In this document: positions 15,720 to 24,482 of the stretch, one piece after another
Layout: each line of letters opens with the position of its first letter
Numbering within the stretch: the first letter of the stretch is position 1
From: Bin52 sp965213935
Lineage (GTDB): Bacteria > Pseudomonadota > Alphaproteobacteria > Thalassobaculales > Thalassobaculaceae
Direction of reading: 5' to 3'
DNA: 64,000 nucleotides
Assembly: GCA_965213935.1 (NCBI GenBank)
Contig: CBDCAO010000012.1
Span: 2,046,001 to 2,110,000, forward strand
The notes under the pieces: generated by a model
What the model saw: only the letters and a program-made list of their open reading frames with translations
Told to the model about the DNA's origin: nothing
Databases searched by the model: none
Made by a program: the position numbers and the translations under genes

Positions 15720-16664
15720 ATGGATACTGCCGGTCGGGTCTTCCTGCCCGTATTTCTGTGTGCTGCGGCACTCGCGACATTTTTCGTTCTTGCGGCCGGC
15801 GTGCGCATCATGGCACCGCCGCGCGGACTGGAAGCGCCCGCCCCCGGACCGGAAGGGATCCGGGTGCGCCTGTTCCGGGTGGCCAGCAGTATCGAGCTCG
15901 AGCAACTGTTTGACTGGCACGGCTACGAGCTCGATGCGGTTCGTTCCGGAGAGGCGACGGTTCCTGCCCTGCTGGCAAAAGCCCTGCCGCGGGACCTTGG
16001 CACCGTGCCGCTGCACGGCGGGCGCAAGTCCCTGTTCCTCGCCGCGGTACTGCCGAGCGTGCTCTACTGTAATGAACTGGTGCTGCTGCGCCGCCGCAGG
16101 CTCGAGCAGATCCGGGCCGGGGCTTCAACACCGATGGCGACCGGTGCGTGGGCCCGGGCCCAGGCTCGGCGCTACGGTCTCGAGGAGCTGGCGCTCGAGG
16201 AACTGCTGCGCCGGGTCGACAGGGTTCCGGTCGCGCTGGCCCTCGCCCAGGCCGCCGTCGAGAGTGGGTGGGGAACCTCGAGATTTGCGCGTCAGGGCAA
16301 TTCGCTGTTCGGTGTTCGGACCTGGGTGATGGACGAGGGGCTTGTCCCCGATGACAGCGGTCCCGGCACGACCTTCGGAGTGAGGCGATACCGCACCGTT
16401 GCACACTCGGTCTGTTCCTACATCCACAACCTGAACGTGAGTGATCACTACGCCTCGTTCCGCGAGGCCAGGCAGCGGCTGCACCGGGATGGAGTCGCGC
16501 GACAGCGCTGGGGGCACGAGCTTGCGGGCCACCTGCACCGCTATTCCGAACAGGGAGAGCGCTATACCGAAGTGGTCAGGTCGGTGATCTCGGGAAACGC
16601 GCTCGATGAGTTCGAAACCGTGACCCTGACAGGCGATCCGGCGCAGGCGGCCGCAGGCGGCTGA
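15720..16664 (+). CDS. Bax-like membrane-anchored glucosaminidase
   Basis: A 314-residue protein with an N-terminal hydrophobic segment (residues about 7-29) that acts as a signal or anchor, and a C-terminal endo-beta-N-acetylglucosaminidase domain. The catalytic glutamate is probably Glu181 in AQAAVESGWGTSRFARQGNSLFGV (two segments). It resembles the E. coli Bax group, which acts on peptidoglycan glycan chains or their turnover fragments. The middle region (30-150), with a repeated Leu/Arg-rich pattern, is unassigned. It starts 11 bases after the nfuA-like gene and is convergent with the polysaccharide deacetylase gene, with 7 bases between the stops. Confidence 0.8.
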   Translation: MDTAGRVFLPVFLCAAALATFFVLAAGVRIMAPPRGLEAPAPGPEGIRVRLFRVASSIELEQLFDWHGYELDAVRSGEATVPALLAKALPRDLGTVPLHGGRKSLFLAAVLPSVLYCNELVLLRRRRLEQIRAGASTPMATGAWARAQARRYGLEELALEELLRRVDRVPVALALAQAAVESGWGTSRFARQGNSLFGVRTWVMDEGLVPDDSGPGTTFGVRRYRTVAHSVCSYIHNLNVSDHYASFREARQRLHRDGVARQRWGHELAGHLHRYSEQGERYTEVVRSVISGNALDEFETVTLTGDPAQAAAGG

Positions 16665-16671
16665 GCCGAAA

Positions 16672-17706
16672 TCAGGGTCCGGGAGAGAGAAACTGCACGC
16701 CGAACCATCGCCAGCGGGCATCAGGCCCCGGCATGGTGCAATTCACCCGCGAGCGCCCCGGCGGCAGCAGGGCGTGGAACCGGGCCTCGACCCGGCGTCC
16801 GAGCACCTCGAGATCAAGCCCGCCGCCGGAACTTGAGAAACAGGCCAGCCGATCAAGATGACCGAACTCGTCGGGCACGGTAAAACCGAACGGCGGCGGG
16901 TTCTGCGCGATCACCGGATTGGCAGGAAGGACATCGGTTACCGGCAGCGGAAGGGCATTGATGACCAGACGGAAACGATCGAGCCCGCCGTAGCGCTCGT
17001 TCAGTGGAAACCGTGGAAGAGCCAGCCGGTCAGCTGCAGCATGGACCACGCCCGAGTGCTGCCCGAAGGCGGTCTCGAACCCGTGCCGGCGAACCATCTC
17101 GCGGACCTCGAGATCATATTCACCGAACGGGTAGGCAAACAGCCGCGGCCGCTCGCCGAGCTCAGCGAGGAACCGGGCGTTCGACTCCTCGAGCTCGCGG
17201 GCCGCATCCTGACGGGTGATGCGCGTCATGTGCGGATGGGTTCGGGTCTGGCTGCCGATCGTGACCCCGGCGCGATGCAATTCGCGCAGCTGGTCCCAGC
17301 TCATGGAGCTGGTGCGGTTGTAGTCGACAGGGTCGGTCGCCACGAACAGGGTGAACGGGAATCCCGCATCCCGAAGCCGCGGCCAGGCTTCCCGGTAGAC
17401 CGAGAGAAACGCATCGTCGATCGTCAGCCCGATGGTCCTGTCGGGCAGCGCCTCCCCGCTCCGGACGCGAGCGACAATCTCGGGCACCGGCAGAACCGTA
17501 TAGTCCCCGCTGGCGAGTTCGCGCAGGTGCGCCTCGAACTGGTCCAGCCTGATGCTGGTGCTCGGATGGTCGGTCTCGCCGAAACGGTGGTAGACGAGAA
17601 TGACGGCAGAGGGCTCGGCGGCCTGCGGCGCCGGCGTGAGGGCGCATGCGGCAAGCAGCGAAAGGACCGTCCAGTTGATACGGGAGCGATGCCAGGCGCG
17701 TGCCAT
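16672..17706 (-). CDS. NodB-type polysaccharide deacetylase, probable lipoprotein
   Basis: A 344-residue carbohydrate esterase 4 protein. The N-terminus has a signal sequence ending SLLAAC, so Cys21 may be lipidated. The NodB domain shows AVILVYHRFGE, motif 1 as TIDDAF (Asp97, Asp98) and motif 2 as SQTRTHPHM, where the first metal-binding histidine of the usual SHTxxH is replaced by Gln153 while His157 is kept. AYPFGEYD and a C-terminal beta-sandwich-like region of about 120 residues follow. It may deacetylate peptidoglycan or an exopolysaccharide; activity with the altered motif is uncertain. I use the ATG at 17706, which begins the signal peptide; upstream in-frame codons are not signal-like. 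Confidence 0.8.
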   Translation of the reverse strand: MARAWHRSRINWTVLSLLAACALTPAPQAAEPSAVILVYHRFGETDHPSTSIRLDQFEAHLRELASGDYTVLPVPEIVARVRSGEALPDRTIGLTIDDAFLSVYREAWPRLRDAGFPFTLFVATDPVDYNRTSSMSWDQLRELHRAGVTIGSQTRTHPHMTRITRQDAARELEESNARFLAELGERPRLFAYPFGEYDLEVREMVRRHGFETAFGQHSGVVHAAADRLALPRFPLNERYGGLDRFRLVINALPLPVTDVLPANPVIAQNPPPFGFTVPDEFGHLDRLACFSSSGGGLDLEVLGRRVEARFHALLPPGRSRVNCTMPGPDARWRWFGVQFLSPGP

Positions 17707-17991
17707 CCGGAAACTCTCGCTGTCCAGACCGGTATCGTGCGCATTATACTCCGGGGTCCGATCATGACGCCAGAACACCGGCAGGCGGAAGAGGCGGGGA
17801 CTGCAGGCAAGGGCCCGCGCTGGAGGCAGGACGCCCGTGTTCGCTTGTTGTACCGGAAATAGTCATGTCACGAACCGCGCGTCGCCGCGGGGAGCCAGCG
17901 GGGATGCCGGGTCCGTGAACCGCGAAACCGGCCGCAGGGTGGCGCCGTCAGGCTTTCAGGGTTTCGACACGAGTTGCGAAAGCTGCGGGCC

Positions 17992-18651
17992 GTGATCCTG
18001 GCGCTGGATTCCTCGGGCGCGAGCTGTTCGGTCGCGTTGCGGCGCGACGGGGCCATTGCGGCCTGCCTGCGCCGGGAGCTCGCACACGGTCACGCGGCCG
18101 TCCTGCCACCGATGATCCGCAGCATTCTCGACGGAATTGCCCCCGAACAGCTCCGTGCGATTGCCGTGGTGGTCGGGCCCGGATCGTTCACCGGCATCCG
18201 CATCGCCATCGCCGCGGCCCGCGGCCTGGCCCTGGCGCTCGACCGGCCGCTGGTGGGAACGAGCGGCTTCGATGCGATCGGGTTCCGCGCGAGCGGGCGC
18301 CCGGCCGGACCGGGAACGCGGGACGTGATCGCGATCGACAGTCGCAGGGCCGAGTCCTTCGTTGAGGTGCGTGACGAGACGGGAATGGTCGTGGAGGCCG
18401 GACAGGCAGTCGGGGTCGATGAATTCTGGCGCGGCTTCGCGGCCCGACATGATGCCAATGCCACGGTTCGTCTCTGGGGCGACGCTGCCGGGAGGATGTC
18501 AGCGGCGTGCGCCGGCACGCGAATCCTGGCCGTCGATGCCGACGGGCCGTCGGCGGCAGAAGCGTCGGCCGTCGCCGAGGTGAAACTGGAGACCGGGATC
18601 CCGCCCGATCCGCGCTCGGTCCGTCCGCTCTACCTTCGGGCGCCGCTGTGA
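17992..18651 (+). CDS. tsaB: tRNA threonylcarbamoyladenosine biosynthesis protein TsaB
   Basis: A 219-residue member of the ASKHA fold that, with TsaD and TsaE, makes the t6A37 modification in ANN-decoding tRNAs. It starts VILALDSSGASCSVAL, has the conserved VVVGPGSFTGIRIAIAAARGLA segment and VIAIDSRRAE, and ends RPLYLRAP as the family does. I prefer the GTG at 17992 since it gives the family's exact N-terminus; a TTG at 17974 is the alternative. Its stop overlaps the rimI-like GTG (GTGA), the usual tsaB-rimI pairing. Confidence 0.93.
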   Translation: MILALDSSGASCSVALRRDGAIAACLRRELAHGHAAVLPPMIRSILDGIAPEQLRAIAVVVGPGSFTGIRIAIAAARGLALALDRPLVGTSGFDAIGFRASGRPAGPGTRDVIAIDSRRAESFVEVRDETGMVVEAGQAVGVDEFWRGFAARHDANATVRLWGDAAGRMSAACAGTRILAVDADGPSAAEASAVAEVKLETGIPPDPRSVRPLYLRAPL

Positions 18652-19247
18652 GCCGGACAACGCTGTACCGGTGCCGGAAGGATGTCGCACGGGCCGGCCC
18701 GCTCGCACGGCACGTTGTCCGTGGCAGCATCGAGACGCTCCTGCCCGCCGGCTCTGGCTGGACCCGATGCGCCATCGATCGCGCCGTCGGGTCGGGCGAG
18801 GCCGAGCTGGCGGTGCTGGTCCGACGGGGCGCCGGCATGCCGGCGATGGTGTGCGGGTGCGTGCTGTGGCGCGCCATCGTCCCGGAGGCCGAGATCCTCC
18901 AGGTCGCGGTCCGCCTTGCTTGCCGCCGACGTGGCCACGGATCGAGGATGCTCGCCGGATGCACCGACATCATGCGGGCCTCGGGCGTGCGGGAGGTGTT
19001 TCTCGAGGGTGCATCGGGAAATCGACCGGCCCTGACGTTCTACCGGTCCGCCGGTTTCCGCGCGACGGGTCGACGGACCGGATATTACGGCAGGCAGGAC
19101 GCAGTGCTGATGCGATCTGCAGTGTTGCCGCGGTCAGGTCATGCCAACAGGGTAAACCTGATGAGAACGGGCATACAGAACAATTGTCATGAAAACGTGT
19201 TGCGCCAGGCTGATACCTGCTCTATTCAATATCGTAATATCCAATAA
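18648..19247 (+). CDS. RimI-like GNAT N-acetyltransferase with C-terminal extension
   Basis: A 199-residue GNAT protein whose position directly after tsaB, with a GTGA overlap, marks it as the ribosomal-protein-S18-alanine acetyltransferase RimI. The acetyl-CoA loop is RRRGHGSRML (94-102), followed by FLEGASGNRPALTFYRSAGF. The conserved fold ends near residue 156. The last 43 residues, beginning SAVLPRSGHANRVN, have no RimI counterpart and lie over the AT-richer mucR promoter region, so a former stop may have been lost or the stretch may be marginal. The N-terminal 40 residues are also divergent from RimI. Function is inferred from family and position. Confidence 0.78.
   Translation: MSRTTLYRCRKDVARAGPLARHVVRGSIETLLPAGSGWTRCAIDRAVGSGEAELAVLVRRGAGMPAMVCGCVLWRAIVPEAEILQVAVRLACRRRGHGSRMLAGCTDIMRASGVREVFLEGASGNRPALTFYRSAGFRATGRRTGYYGRQDAVLMRSAVLPRSGHANRVNLMRTGIQNNCHENVLRQADTCSIQYRNIQ
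19200..19228 (+). promoter_or_regulatory. Possible mucR promoter
   Basis: TTGCGC (19200-19205) and TATTCA (19223-19228) are 17 bases apart, 44 bases before the mucR ATG, inside a locally AT-rich stretch. A second -10-like TAATAT lies at 19235-19240. MucR proteins bind AT-rich DNA and often repress their own gene, so autoregulation is plausible. The site lies within the rimI-like C-terminal extension. Confidence 0.4.
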
Positions 19248-19271
19248 CCTGTGAACTGGAAGATCCGAAGC

Positions 19272-19682
19272 ATGGATAAACCGGCCATCGAAATTAATCG
19301 CGAGCAGACGGTCAACGTCGTTGCGGCATATGTTTCCCACAACAGCATTCCGGCGGAAGACGTGACCCAGTTCATCCAGAAGGTCTATGACACGATCAGC
19401 CAGCTTGGTGTGGAACCCGTCAAGCCGGAAATGCCGAAGCCGGCGGTTCCGGTCAAGCAGTCGGTGACGGACGACTACATCATCTGTCTCGAGGATGGCC
19501 GCAAGCTGAAGATGCTGAAACGGCATTTGAAGATCGCCTTCGGGCTGACGCCCGAAGAATACCGCCAGCGCTGGGGTCTGAAACCGGACTATCCCATGGT
19601 CGCCCCTTCCTATGCGCGCCAGCGCAGCGACCTTGCCAAGCAGTTCGGGCTCGGCAACTCGAGGCGGGGCGCCGGCAAATAG
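19272..19682 (+). CDS. mucR: MucR/Ros-family zinc-finger transcriptional regulator
   Basis: A 136-residue regulator. The N-terminal half (residues about 10-45) forms the oligomerisation region of MucR proteins. The C-terminal half carries the Ros-type prokaryotic zinc finger YIICLEDGRKLKMLKRHL followed by LTPEEYRQRWGLKPDYPMVAP. As in many MucR proteins, the first cysteine of the classical Cys2His2 set is absent (Asp/Tyr in its place). These proteins act as H-NS-like binders of AT-rich targets and control exopolysaccharide, motility and cell-cycle genes. The ATG at 19272 gives the conserved MDKPAIEI; seven codons of in-frame extension upstream are unlikely. Confidence 0.92.
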   Translation: MDKPAIEINREQTVNVVAAYVSHNSIPAEDVTQFIQKVYDTISQLGVEPVKPEMPKPAVPVKQSVTDDYIICLEDGRKLKMLKRHLKIAFGLTPEEYRQRWGLKPDYPMVAPSYARQRSDLAKQFGLGNSRRGAGK

Positions 19683-19809
19683 CGAACAAACCGGGCAGGA
19701 TGTTCCGGAAAGTGCTATCCTTCTTCTGACAGGCTGACATAGGATGCGGTGCGGTGCGGAATGGACCTCACCCGCCCGAAGGAGCGGCAACGGACGTGCC
19801 GATGGTGCC

Positions 19810-20649
19810 ATGACAGGGTCCGGGGCAATCCGTCGATCCGGTCCGGACCCGACGGTGGACCGGGAACCGATCTCGGTGAGATCCGGGTCCTCCGAGATCC
19901 GTCTTGCCAGGAACGCTTCCGAGATCGAGGCCGCGCAACAGCTCCGCTACAGGGTGTTCTACGAGGAAATGGGAGCGGTCCCTACTCCCGAGGCACGGCG
20001 CGCACGACTTGACTGGGACCGGTACGACGCGGTGGCCGACCATCTCCTGGTGATTGATCACGAGGACGGAGCGTCCATTGTCGCGACCTACCGGCTGACC
20101 CGTCGCGAGGTCGCCGAGTCGACGGGAGGATACTACACCGCCGGCGAGTATGACATCGGGCAACTGGTCGCAACGCCCGGCACCATCATGGAGCTCGGCC
20201 GCTCCTGCGTCGAGGCCCGCTACCGGACACGCACGACCATGAAACTGCTGTGGACGGGAATAGCGGCCTACGTGTTCAGGCACGACATCCGCCTCATGTT
20301 CGGGTGCGCCAGCTTTCCCGGCGTTGATCCCGACCGGCATGCCGTAGGGCTGTCCTACCTTCACCACCACCACCGGGCCCCCGCCGAACTCAGGCCGCGC
20401 GCGCTTGATGCGCTGTACGTCAACATGAACCGGGTCCCGCCCGACGCGATCGATGCCCGACGTGCCTTTGCCGAGCTGCCGCCCCTGATCAAGGGCTACC
20501 TGAGGCTCGGCGGGTGGGTTGGCGAGGGCGCGGTGATCGACCGGCAGTTCAACACCACCGACGTCTGCGTCATCGTTCGCACCGAGTCCGTGACCAGGAA
20601 GTACTTTCGCCACTACGCCCGCACAGCCGGAGACGCGACGACCAGATGA
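19810..20649 (+). CDS. olsB: L-ornithine N-alpha-acyltransferase (OlsB), first step of ornithine lipid synthesis
   Basis: A 279-residue N-acyl amino-acid synthase of the hemolysin/GNAT-like fold. It transfers a 3-hydroxyacyl chain from acyl carrier protein to ornithine to give lyso-ornithine lipid. Recognisable segments are EIEAAQQLRYRVFYEEMGA, DWDRYDAVADHLLVID, VATYRLTRR, IMELGRSCVEARYRT and LMFGCASFPGVDP. I use the ATG at 19810; 22 further codons open upstream look unrelated. The stop overlaps the next gene as ATGA, giving the classic olsB-olsA pair. Confidence 0.9.
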   Translation: MTGSGAIRRSGPDPTVDREPISVRSGSSEIRLARNASEIEAAQQLRYRVFYEEMGAVPTPEARRARLDWDRYDAVADHLLVIDHEDGASIVATYRLTRREVAESTGGYYTAGEYDIGQLVATPGTIMELGRSCVEARYRTRTTMKLLWTGIAAYVFRHDIRLMFGCASFPGVDPDRHAVGLSYLHHHHRAPAELRPRALDALYVNMNRVPPDAIDARRAFAELPPLIKGYLRLGGWVGEGAVIDRQFNTTDVCVIVRTESVTRKYFRHYARTAGDATTR

Positions 20650-21569
20650 CGAAGGCGGTGACAACAAGGGCCGTCCTGGAACCCGGCGCCGCCCTGTCGC
20701 CGCGCTCTGTCGGTCTCGCCGTCTCGCGCCTGGGCGCCTACATCACGCTGACCTTGGTCCTGTTGCCGTTCCAGCTGGCCGCGATGATCGCGTGTCCGCC
20801 GCTCTCGCGCGCGATACCGCTGCTGCACCATCGGATCGGCGCCCGCATCCTGGGCCTCGACATCCGGACCGAAGGCAGGCCGGAAGACCACGGTGCGACA
20901 CTCTATGTTGCCAACCACGTTTCGTACTACGACATCATCGTGCTGGGAGCGCTGCTGCCGGGCCGCTTCGTTGCCAAGCGCGAGGTTTCGGGATGGCCGG
21001 GATTTGCCCAGCTCGCCTGGCTCACGCGCACCATCTACATCGACCGGAGATCCCGCGGCGCGCGGAGCGAGATCGACCAGCTCCGCGCCGTGCTTGGCCG
21101 CGGCGACCGGCTGATCGTGTTCCCCGAGGGGACCAGTTCCGACGGCGTGCGGGTGCTGCCGTTCAAGAGCACGCTGTTCGCCTCGGTTGCCGGCGCGAAG
21201 GTGCGTGTACAGCCGGTATCGGTGCGCTACACCAGGCTGGGGAACTGTCCGATCTCCCATGTGGACCGACCGCTGTGCGCCTGGTACGGCGACATGGACC
21301 TCATGCCGCACCTGTGGCGGGCCCTGATGCAGGACAGGATCGGCGTCACGATCCGGTTCCACCCGGCCATCGCGGCGGACCGGATTGCCGACCGCAAGAA
21401 ACTGGCACGGCTGGCGCGTGCGCCGATTGCCGGCGATCTCGGAGAACGCGCACCCGGCTTGACCCCGGACCGTGTGGTGCTAGTCTGGCCCGGAGGCAGG
21501 ATATCGGGAGACCGCAGGCACGCCATGCCAGCACAACCGGCTGATCGCACCACGATCGGTGAGCGATGA
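20646..21569 (+). CDS. olsA: Lyso-ornithine lipid O-acyltransferase (OlsA; PlsC-like)
   Basis: A 307-residue membrane-associated acyltransferase. A hydrophobic N-terminal segment (about 32-50, YITLTLVLLPFQLAAMIA) is followed by the HX4D catalytic motif NHVSYYD, then FVAKREVSGWPG and FPEGTSSDG for glycerolipid/lysolipid binding. Position right after olsB with an ATGA overlap indicates that it O-acylates lyso-ornithine lipid rather than lysophosphatidic acid, although PlsC activity cannot be excluded. Its stop overlaps the miaB ATG, linking lipid synthesis to the miaB operon. Confidence 0.87.
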   Translation: MTKAVTTRAVLEPGAALSPRSVGLAVSRLGAYITLTLVLLPFQLAAMIACPPLSRAIPLLHHRIGARILGLDIRTEGRPEDHGATLYVANHVSYYDIIVLGALLPGRFVAKREVSGWPGFAQLAWLTRTIYIDRRSRGARSEIDQLRAVLGRGDRLIVFPEGTSSDGVRVLPFKSTLFASVAGAKVRVQPVSVRYTRLGNCPISHVDRPLCAWYGDMDLMPHLWRALMQDRIGVTIRFHPAIAADRIADRKKLARLARAPIAGDLGERAPGLTPDRVVLVWPGGRISGDRRHAMPAQPADRTTIGER

Positions 21570-22975
21570 CTGTAGCGCATCGGTGCCCCGGCGAACGCCG
21601 CGCCAAGGGGCTTTTCATCAAGACCTACGGCTGCCAGATGAACCAGTACGATTCCGGCCGGATGGTCCGGGTCCTGGCGGACAGCGGCTATCGCGAGGTT
21701 TCCCGGGCAGACGAAGCCGAGCTGATCATCCTCAACACCTGCCACATCCGAGAGAAAGCCACCGAAAAGGTGTTCTCCGAACTCGGCCGGCTCAGGCAGC
21801 TGAAGTCGGCGGCGGCGGCGCACGGCCGCCGGGTCATGCTGGCAGTGGCCGGCTGTGTCGCCCAGGCCGAAGGCGAGGAAATCACCGTGCGCGCACCATG
21901 GGTCGACATGGTGTTCGGGCCGCAGAGCTATCATCGGCTGCCCGAACTGGTCGTCAGGGCCGGCGCGATGCGGGTGGACGCGACCACCGGCGCGCGCCTG
22001 GTCGATACCGAGTTTTCGGTGGAGAGCAAGTTCGACCACCTGCCCGCGCAGCCGGCGACGAGAGCGAGCGCGTTCCTGACCGTGCAGGAAGGCTGCGACA
22101 AGTTCTGCTCCTTCTGCGTCGTGCCCTACACCCGGGGAGCCGAGGTTTCGCGTTCCGTTGCGGAGGTGCTCGAGGAAGCGCGCAGGCTTGTGGCGGGCGG
22201 GGCGCGGGAGATCACCCTGCTCGGCCAGAACGTCAACGCGTGGCACGGACGGGGTCCGGCGGGAGGCGAATGGTCGCTCGGAGGGCTCATTGCGGCGCTT
22301 GCCGAAATCGGCGGGCTCGACCGCATCCGCTACACGACCTCGCATCCCTGCGACATGGACGAAACCCTGATCGCGGCCCACCGCGACGTACCCAAGCTGA
22401 TGCCGTACCTGCACCTGCCGGTGCAGAGCGGGTCTGACCGGGTGCTGCGGGCGATGAACCGCAGGCACGGAACCGGCCTGTACCTGGAAACCGTCGAGCG
22501 GTTGCGCAGGGCGCGGCCGGATCTGGCGCTGTCGTCGGATTTCATCGTGGGCCATCCCGGCGAGACCGAGCAGGACTTCGAGGCGACGCTCGACCTGGTG
22601 CGCGAGGTCGGGTACGCCCAGGCCTACTCGTTCAGGTACAGCCCGCGGCCCGGCACGCCCGCGGCCGGGCGTGCGCAGCTGCCGGATGCGGTGAAGGCGG
22701 AGCGGCTGGCCCGGCTGCAGGCGCTGCTCAACGAACAGCAGCACGCGTTCAACCGACGAGCCGAGGGAACGGTACAGACGGTGCTGGTCGAACGGAGCAC
22801 CGACCGCGCGGGTCAGCTCGTCGGCCGCGGTCCCTACATGCAGGCGGTGCACTTTGACGGACCGGACCGGCTGATCGGCACCCTGGTCCGGGTGCGCATC
22901 GTCCGCGGGCTGGCCAACAGCCTGTCGGGCAGGCCGGAGCCGGGCCTGAGCCAGGAGGAGAATTGCCGACCGTGA
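21566..22975 (+). CDS. miaB: tRNA-2-methylthio-N6-dimethylallyladenosine synthase
   Basis: A 469-residue radical-SAM methylthiotransferase that converts i6A37 to ms2i6A37 in tRNAs reading UNN codons. The N-terminal UPF0004 domain holds the auxiliary cluster cysteines Cys23, Cys59 and Cys97. The radical-SAM motif is Cys177-x3-Cys181-x2-Cys184 in GCDKFCSFCVVPYTRG. A C-terminal TRAM domain (about 395-455) binds tRNA. It starts at an ATGA overlap with olsA and heads the miaB-phoH-ybeY-corC-lnt series. Confidence 0.97.
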   Translation: MTVAHRCPGERRAKGLFIKTYGCQMNQYDSGRMVRVLADSGYREVSRADEAELIILNTCHIREKATEKVFSELGRLRQLKSAAAAHGRRVMLAVAGCVAQAEGEEITVRAPWVDMVFGPQSYHRLPELVVRAGAMRVDATTGARLVDTEFSVESKFDHLPAQPATRASAFLTVQEGCDKFCSFCVVPYTRGAEVSRSVAEVLEEARRLVAGGAREITLLGQNVNAWHGRGPAGGEWSLGGLIAALAEIGGLDRIRYTTSHPCDMDETLIAAHRDVPKLMPYLHLPVQSGSDRVLRAMNRRHGTGLYLETVERLRRARPDLALSSDFIVGHPGETEQDFEATLDLVREVGYAQAYSFRYSPRPGTPAAGRAQLPDAVKAERLARLQALLNEQQHAFNRRAEGTVQTVLVERSTDRAGQLVGRGPYMQAVHFDGPDRLIGTLVRVRIVRGLANSLSGRPEPGLSQEENCRP

Positions 22976-23982
22976 ACGTTGCACCAGGTGATGGCAACCG
23001 GCTGACAGTGGAACTTCCCGACTACCAGTTGCTCCCGCCGCTGCTGGGTCAGCACGACCGGAACCTCGCACGGATCGAGCAGAAGCTGAAAGTCTCGCTG
23101 GCCTGCTTCGGAAGCACCATCGAGATCATCGGCGACGGCCAGCAGGCCCCGATTGCCCAAGCGACCCTCGAGGCACTGTACCGCCACCTGGAGGACATGA
23201 ACGGGTGCAAGTCGATGGATCTTGCGACGGTCGATGCGGCGATCAACTGGGCGTCGCAGTCGGCGGGCTCCGACGGCGTGCCGGATCCCTCGTCATTCGC
23301 CGACCCGCAGGCCACACTCGAGACCTGGTTGCGCCCGATCTCGCCGCGAACGGTCAACCAGCGCGACTACGTTGCCCGCCTGCTGGAGACGGATCTCGTG
23401 ATCGGACTGGGGCCGGCGGGAACCGGCAAGACCTACCTTGCCGTCGCCGTCGCCATCGCCCTGCTCAAGCAGAACATGGTGGACCGCGTGGTGCTGTCGA
23501 GGCCGGCAGTCGAGGCCGGCGAGCGGCTTGGATTCCTGCCCGGAGACATGCGCGAGAAAGTCGATCCCTACCTGCGGCCGCTCTACGATGCGCTGCACGA
23601 CATGATGCCCGCGGCCCAGGTCGAACGCCGTCTGGCAACGGGGGAAATCGAGATTGCACCGCTCGCCTTCATGCGCGGGCGTACCCTCTCGAATGCTTTC
23701 GTGATCCTCGATGAGGCGCAGAACACGACACCGGTGCAGATGAAGATGTTCCTGACCCGCATGGGCGAGAACTCGCGCATGTGCCTCACCGGCGACCTAT
23801 CGCAGATCGACCTGCCACGGGGCACCCGGTCGGGACTGGAGGACGCGCTCGGGATCCTGCGGGGAATGTCCGGCGTCGGTATCACCGAGTTCTCGTCCTC
23901 CGACGTGGTGCGACACTCCCTGGTGGCGCGGATCGTCGATGCCTACAACCGGCGCGATGCTGCCCGGGACGAAGCGACGTGA
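22963..23982 (+). CDS. PhoH-like protein (P-loop ATPase/NTPase)
   Basis: A 339-residue PhoH (YbeZ-type) protein. An N-terminal KH-like part (about 25-100) precedes the P-loop GPAGTGKT (150-157), Walker B VILDEAQN, and LTGDLSQIDLPRG with SGLEDAL. It probably works with the endoribonuclease YbeY encoded next, in rRNA maturation and quality control. The start is uncertain: a TTG at 22963 lies four bases after AGGAGG, whereas a GTG at 22972 makes the GTGA overlap with miaB that is common here. The stop overlaps ybeY as GTGA. Confidence 0.93.
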   Translation: MPTVNVAPGDGNRLTVELPDYQLLPPLLGQHDRNLARIEQKLKVSLACFGSTIEIIGDGQQAPIAQATLEALYRHLEDMNGCKSMDLATVDAAINWASQSAGSDGVPDPSSFADPQATLETWLRPISPRTVNQRDYVARLLETDLVIGLGPAGTGKTYLAVAVAIALLKQNMVDRVVLSRPAVEAGERLGFLPGDMREKVDPYLRPLYDALHDMMPAAQVERRLATGEIEIAPLAFMRGRTLSNAFVILDEAQNTTPVQMKMFLTRMGENSRMCLTGDLSQIDLPRGTRSGLEDALGILRGMSGVGITEFSSSDVVRHSLVARIVDAYNRRDAARDEAT

Positions 23983-24482
23983 CGGACGGGTGCGCGGCCA
24001 GCGGAGAGGCGGAACAACCGGTCGAGATCGTGGTCGCGTGCGAACAGTGGCGCTCCGCGTGTCCCGACATCGAGGACGTGTGCCTTCGGGCCGTCCTGGC
24101 CGTCCTGGCGGAACACCGGTGCGGCGAGGTCTCGGTCCTGCTCGACGGCAACCTCCGGGTCCGGGACCTGAACAGTGTCTGGCGAAACCGGAACATGCCC
24201 ACCAACGTCCTCGCGTTTCCCGCCGGTCCGCCGCCGTCGCGGGGGGTACCGCACCCGCTGGGCAGCATCGTGCTCGCATTCGAGACCGTGCGCGAGGAGA
24301 GCAGGGAACAGGGCCGGATGTTCCGGGACCACACGGCGCACCTGGTGGTGCACGGTACCCTGCACCTGCTGGGGTACGACCATGCGGCCGACAGGGATGC
24401 CGCCGCAATGGAACGGCAGGAAAGCCGGATCCTGGGCAGTCTCGGCCTTGACGACCCGCACCGAAGGCGGGCGGACCGGTGA
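23979..24482 (+). CDS. ybeY: Endoribonuclease YbeY (16S rRNA maturation)
   Basis: A 167-residue UPF0054 metalloprotein. The zinc-binding signature HGTLHLLGYDH is present, preceded by the conserved RNRNMPTNVLAFP and LGSIVLAFETV segments. YbeY cleaves single-stranded RNA and is needed for 16S 3'-end maturation and ribosome quality control. I use the GTG at 23979 that overlaps the phoH stop; the frame is open 66 codons upstream but that part is a shadow of phoH. Confidence 0.94.
   Translation: MTDGCAASGEAEQPVEIVVACEQWRSACPDIEDVCLRAVLAVLAEHRCGEVSVLLDGNLRVRDLNSVWRNRNMPTNVLAFPAGPPPSRGVPHPLGSIVLAFETVREESREQGRMFRDHTAHLVVHGTLHLLGYDHAADRDAAAMERQESRILGSLGLDDPHRRRADR

Noticed and set aside
21227..23071. 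A 614-codon minus-strand open frame opposite olsA and miaB
   Set aside because: It is antisense to two clear genes, rich in Arg/His/Asp and without any family motif; long antisense frames are expected at this GC content.
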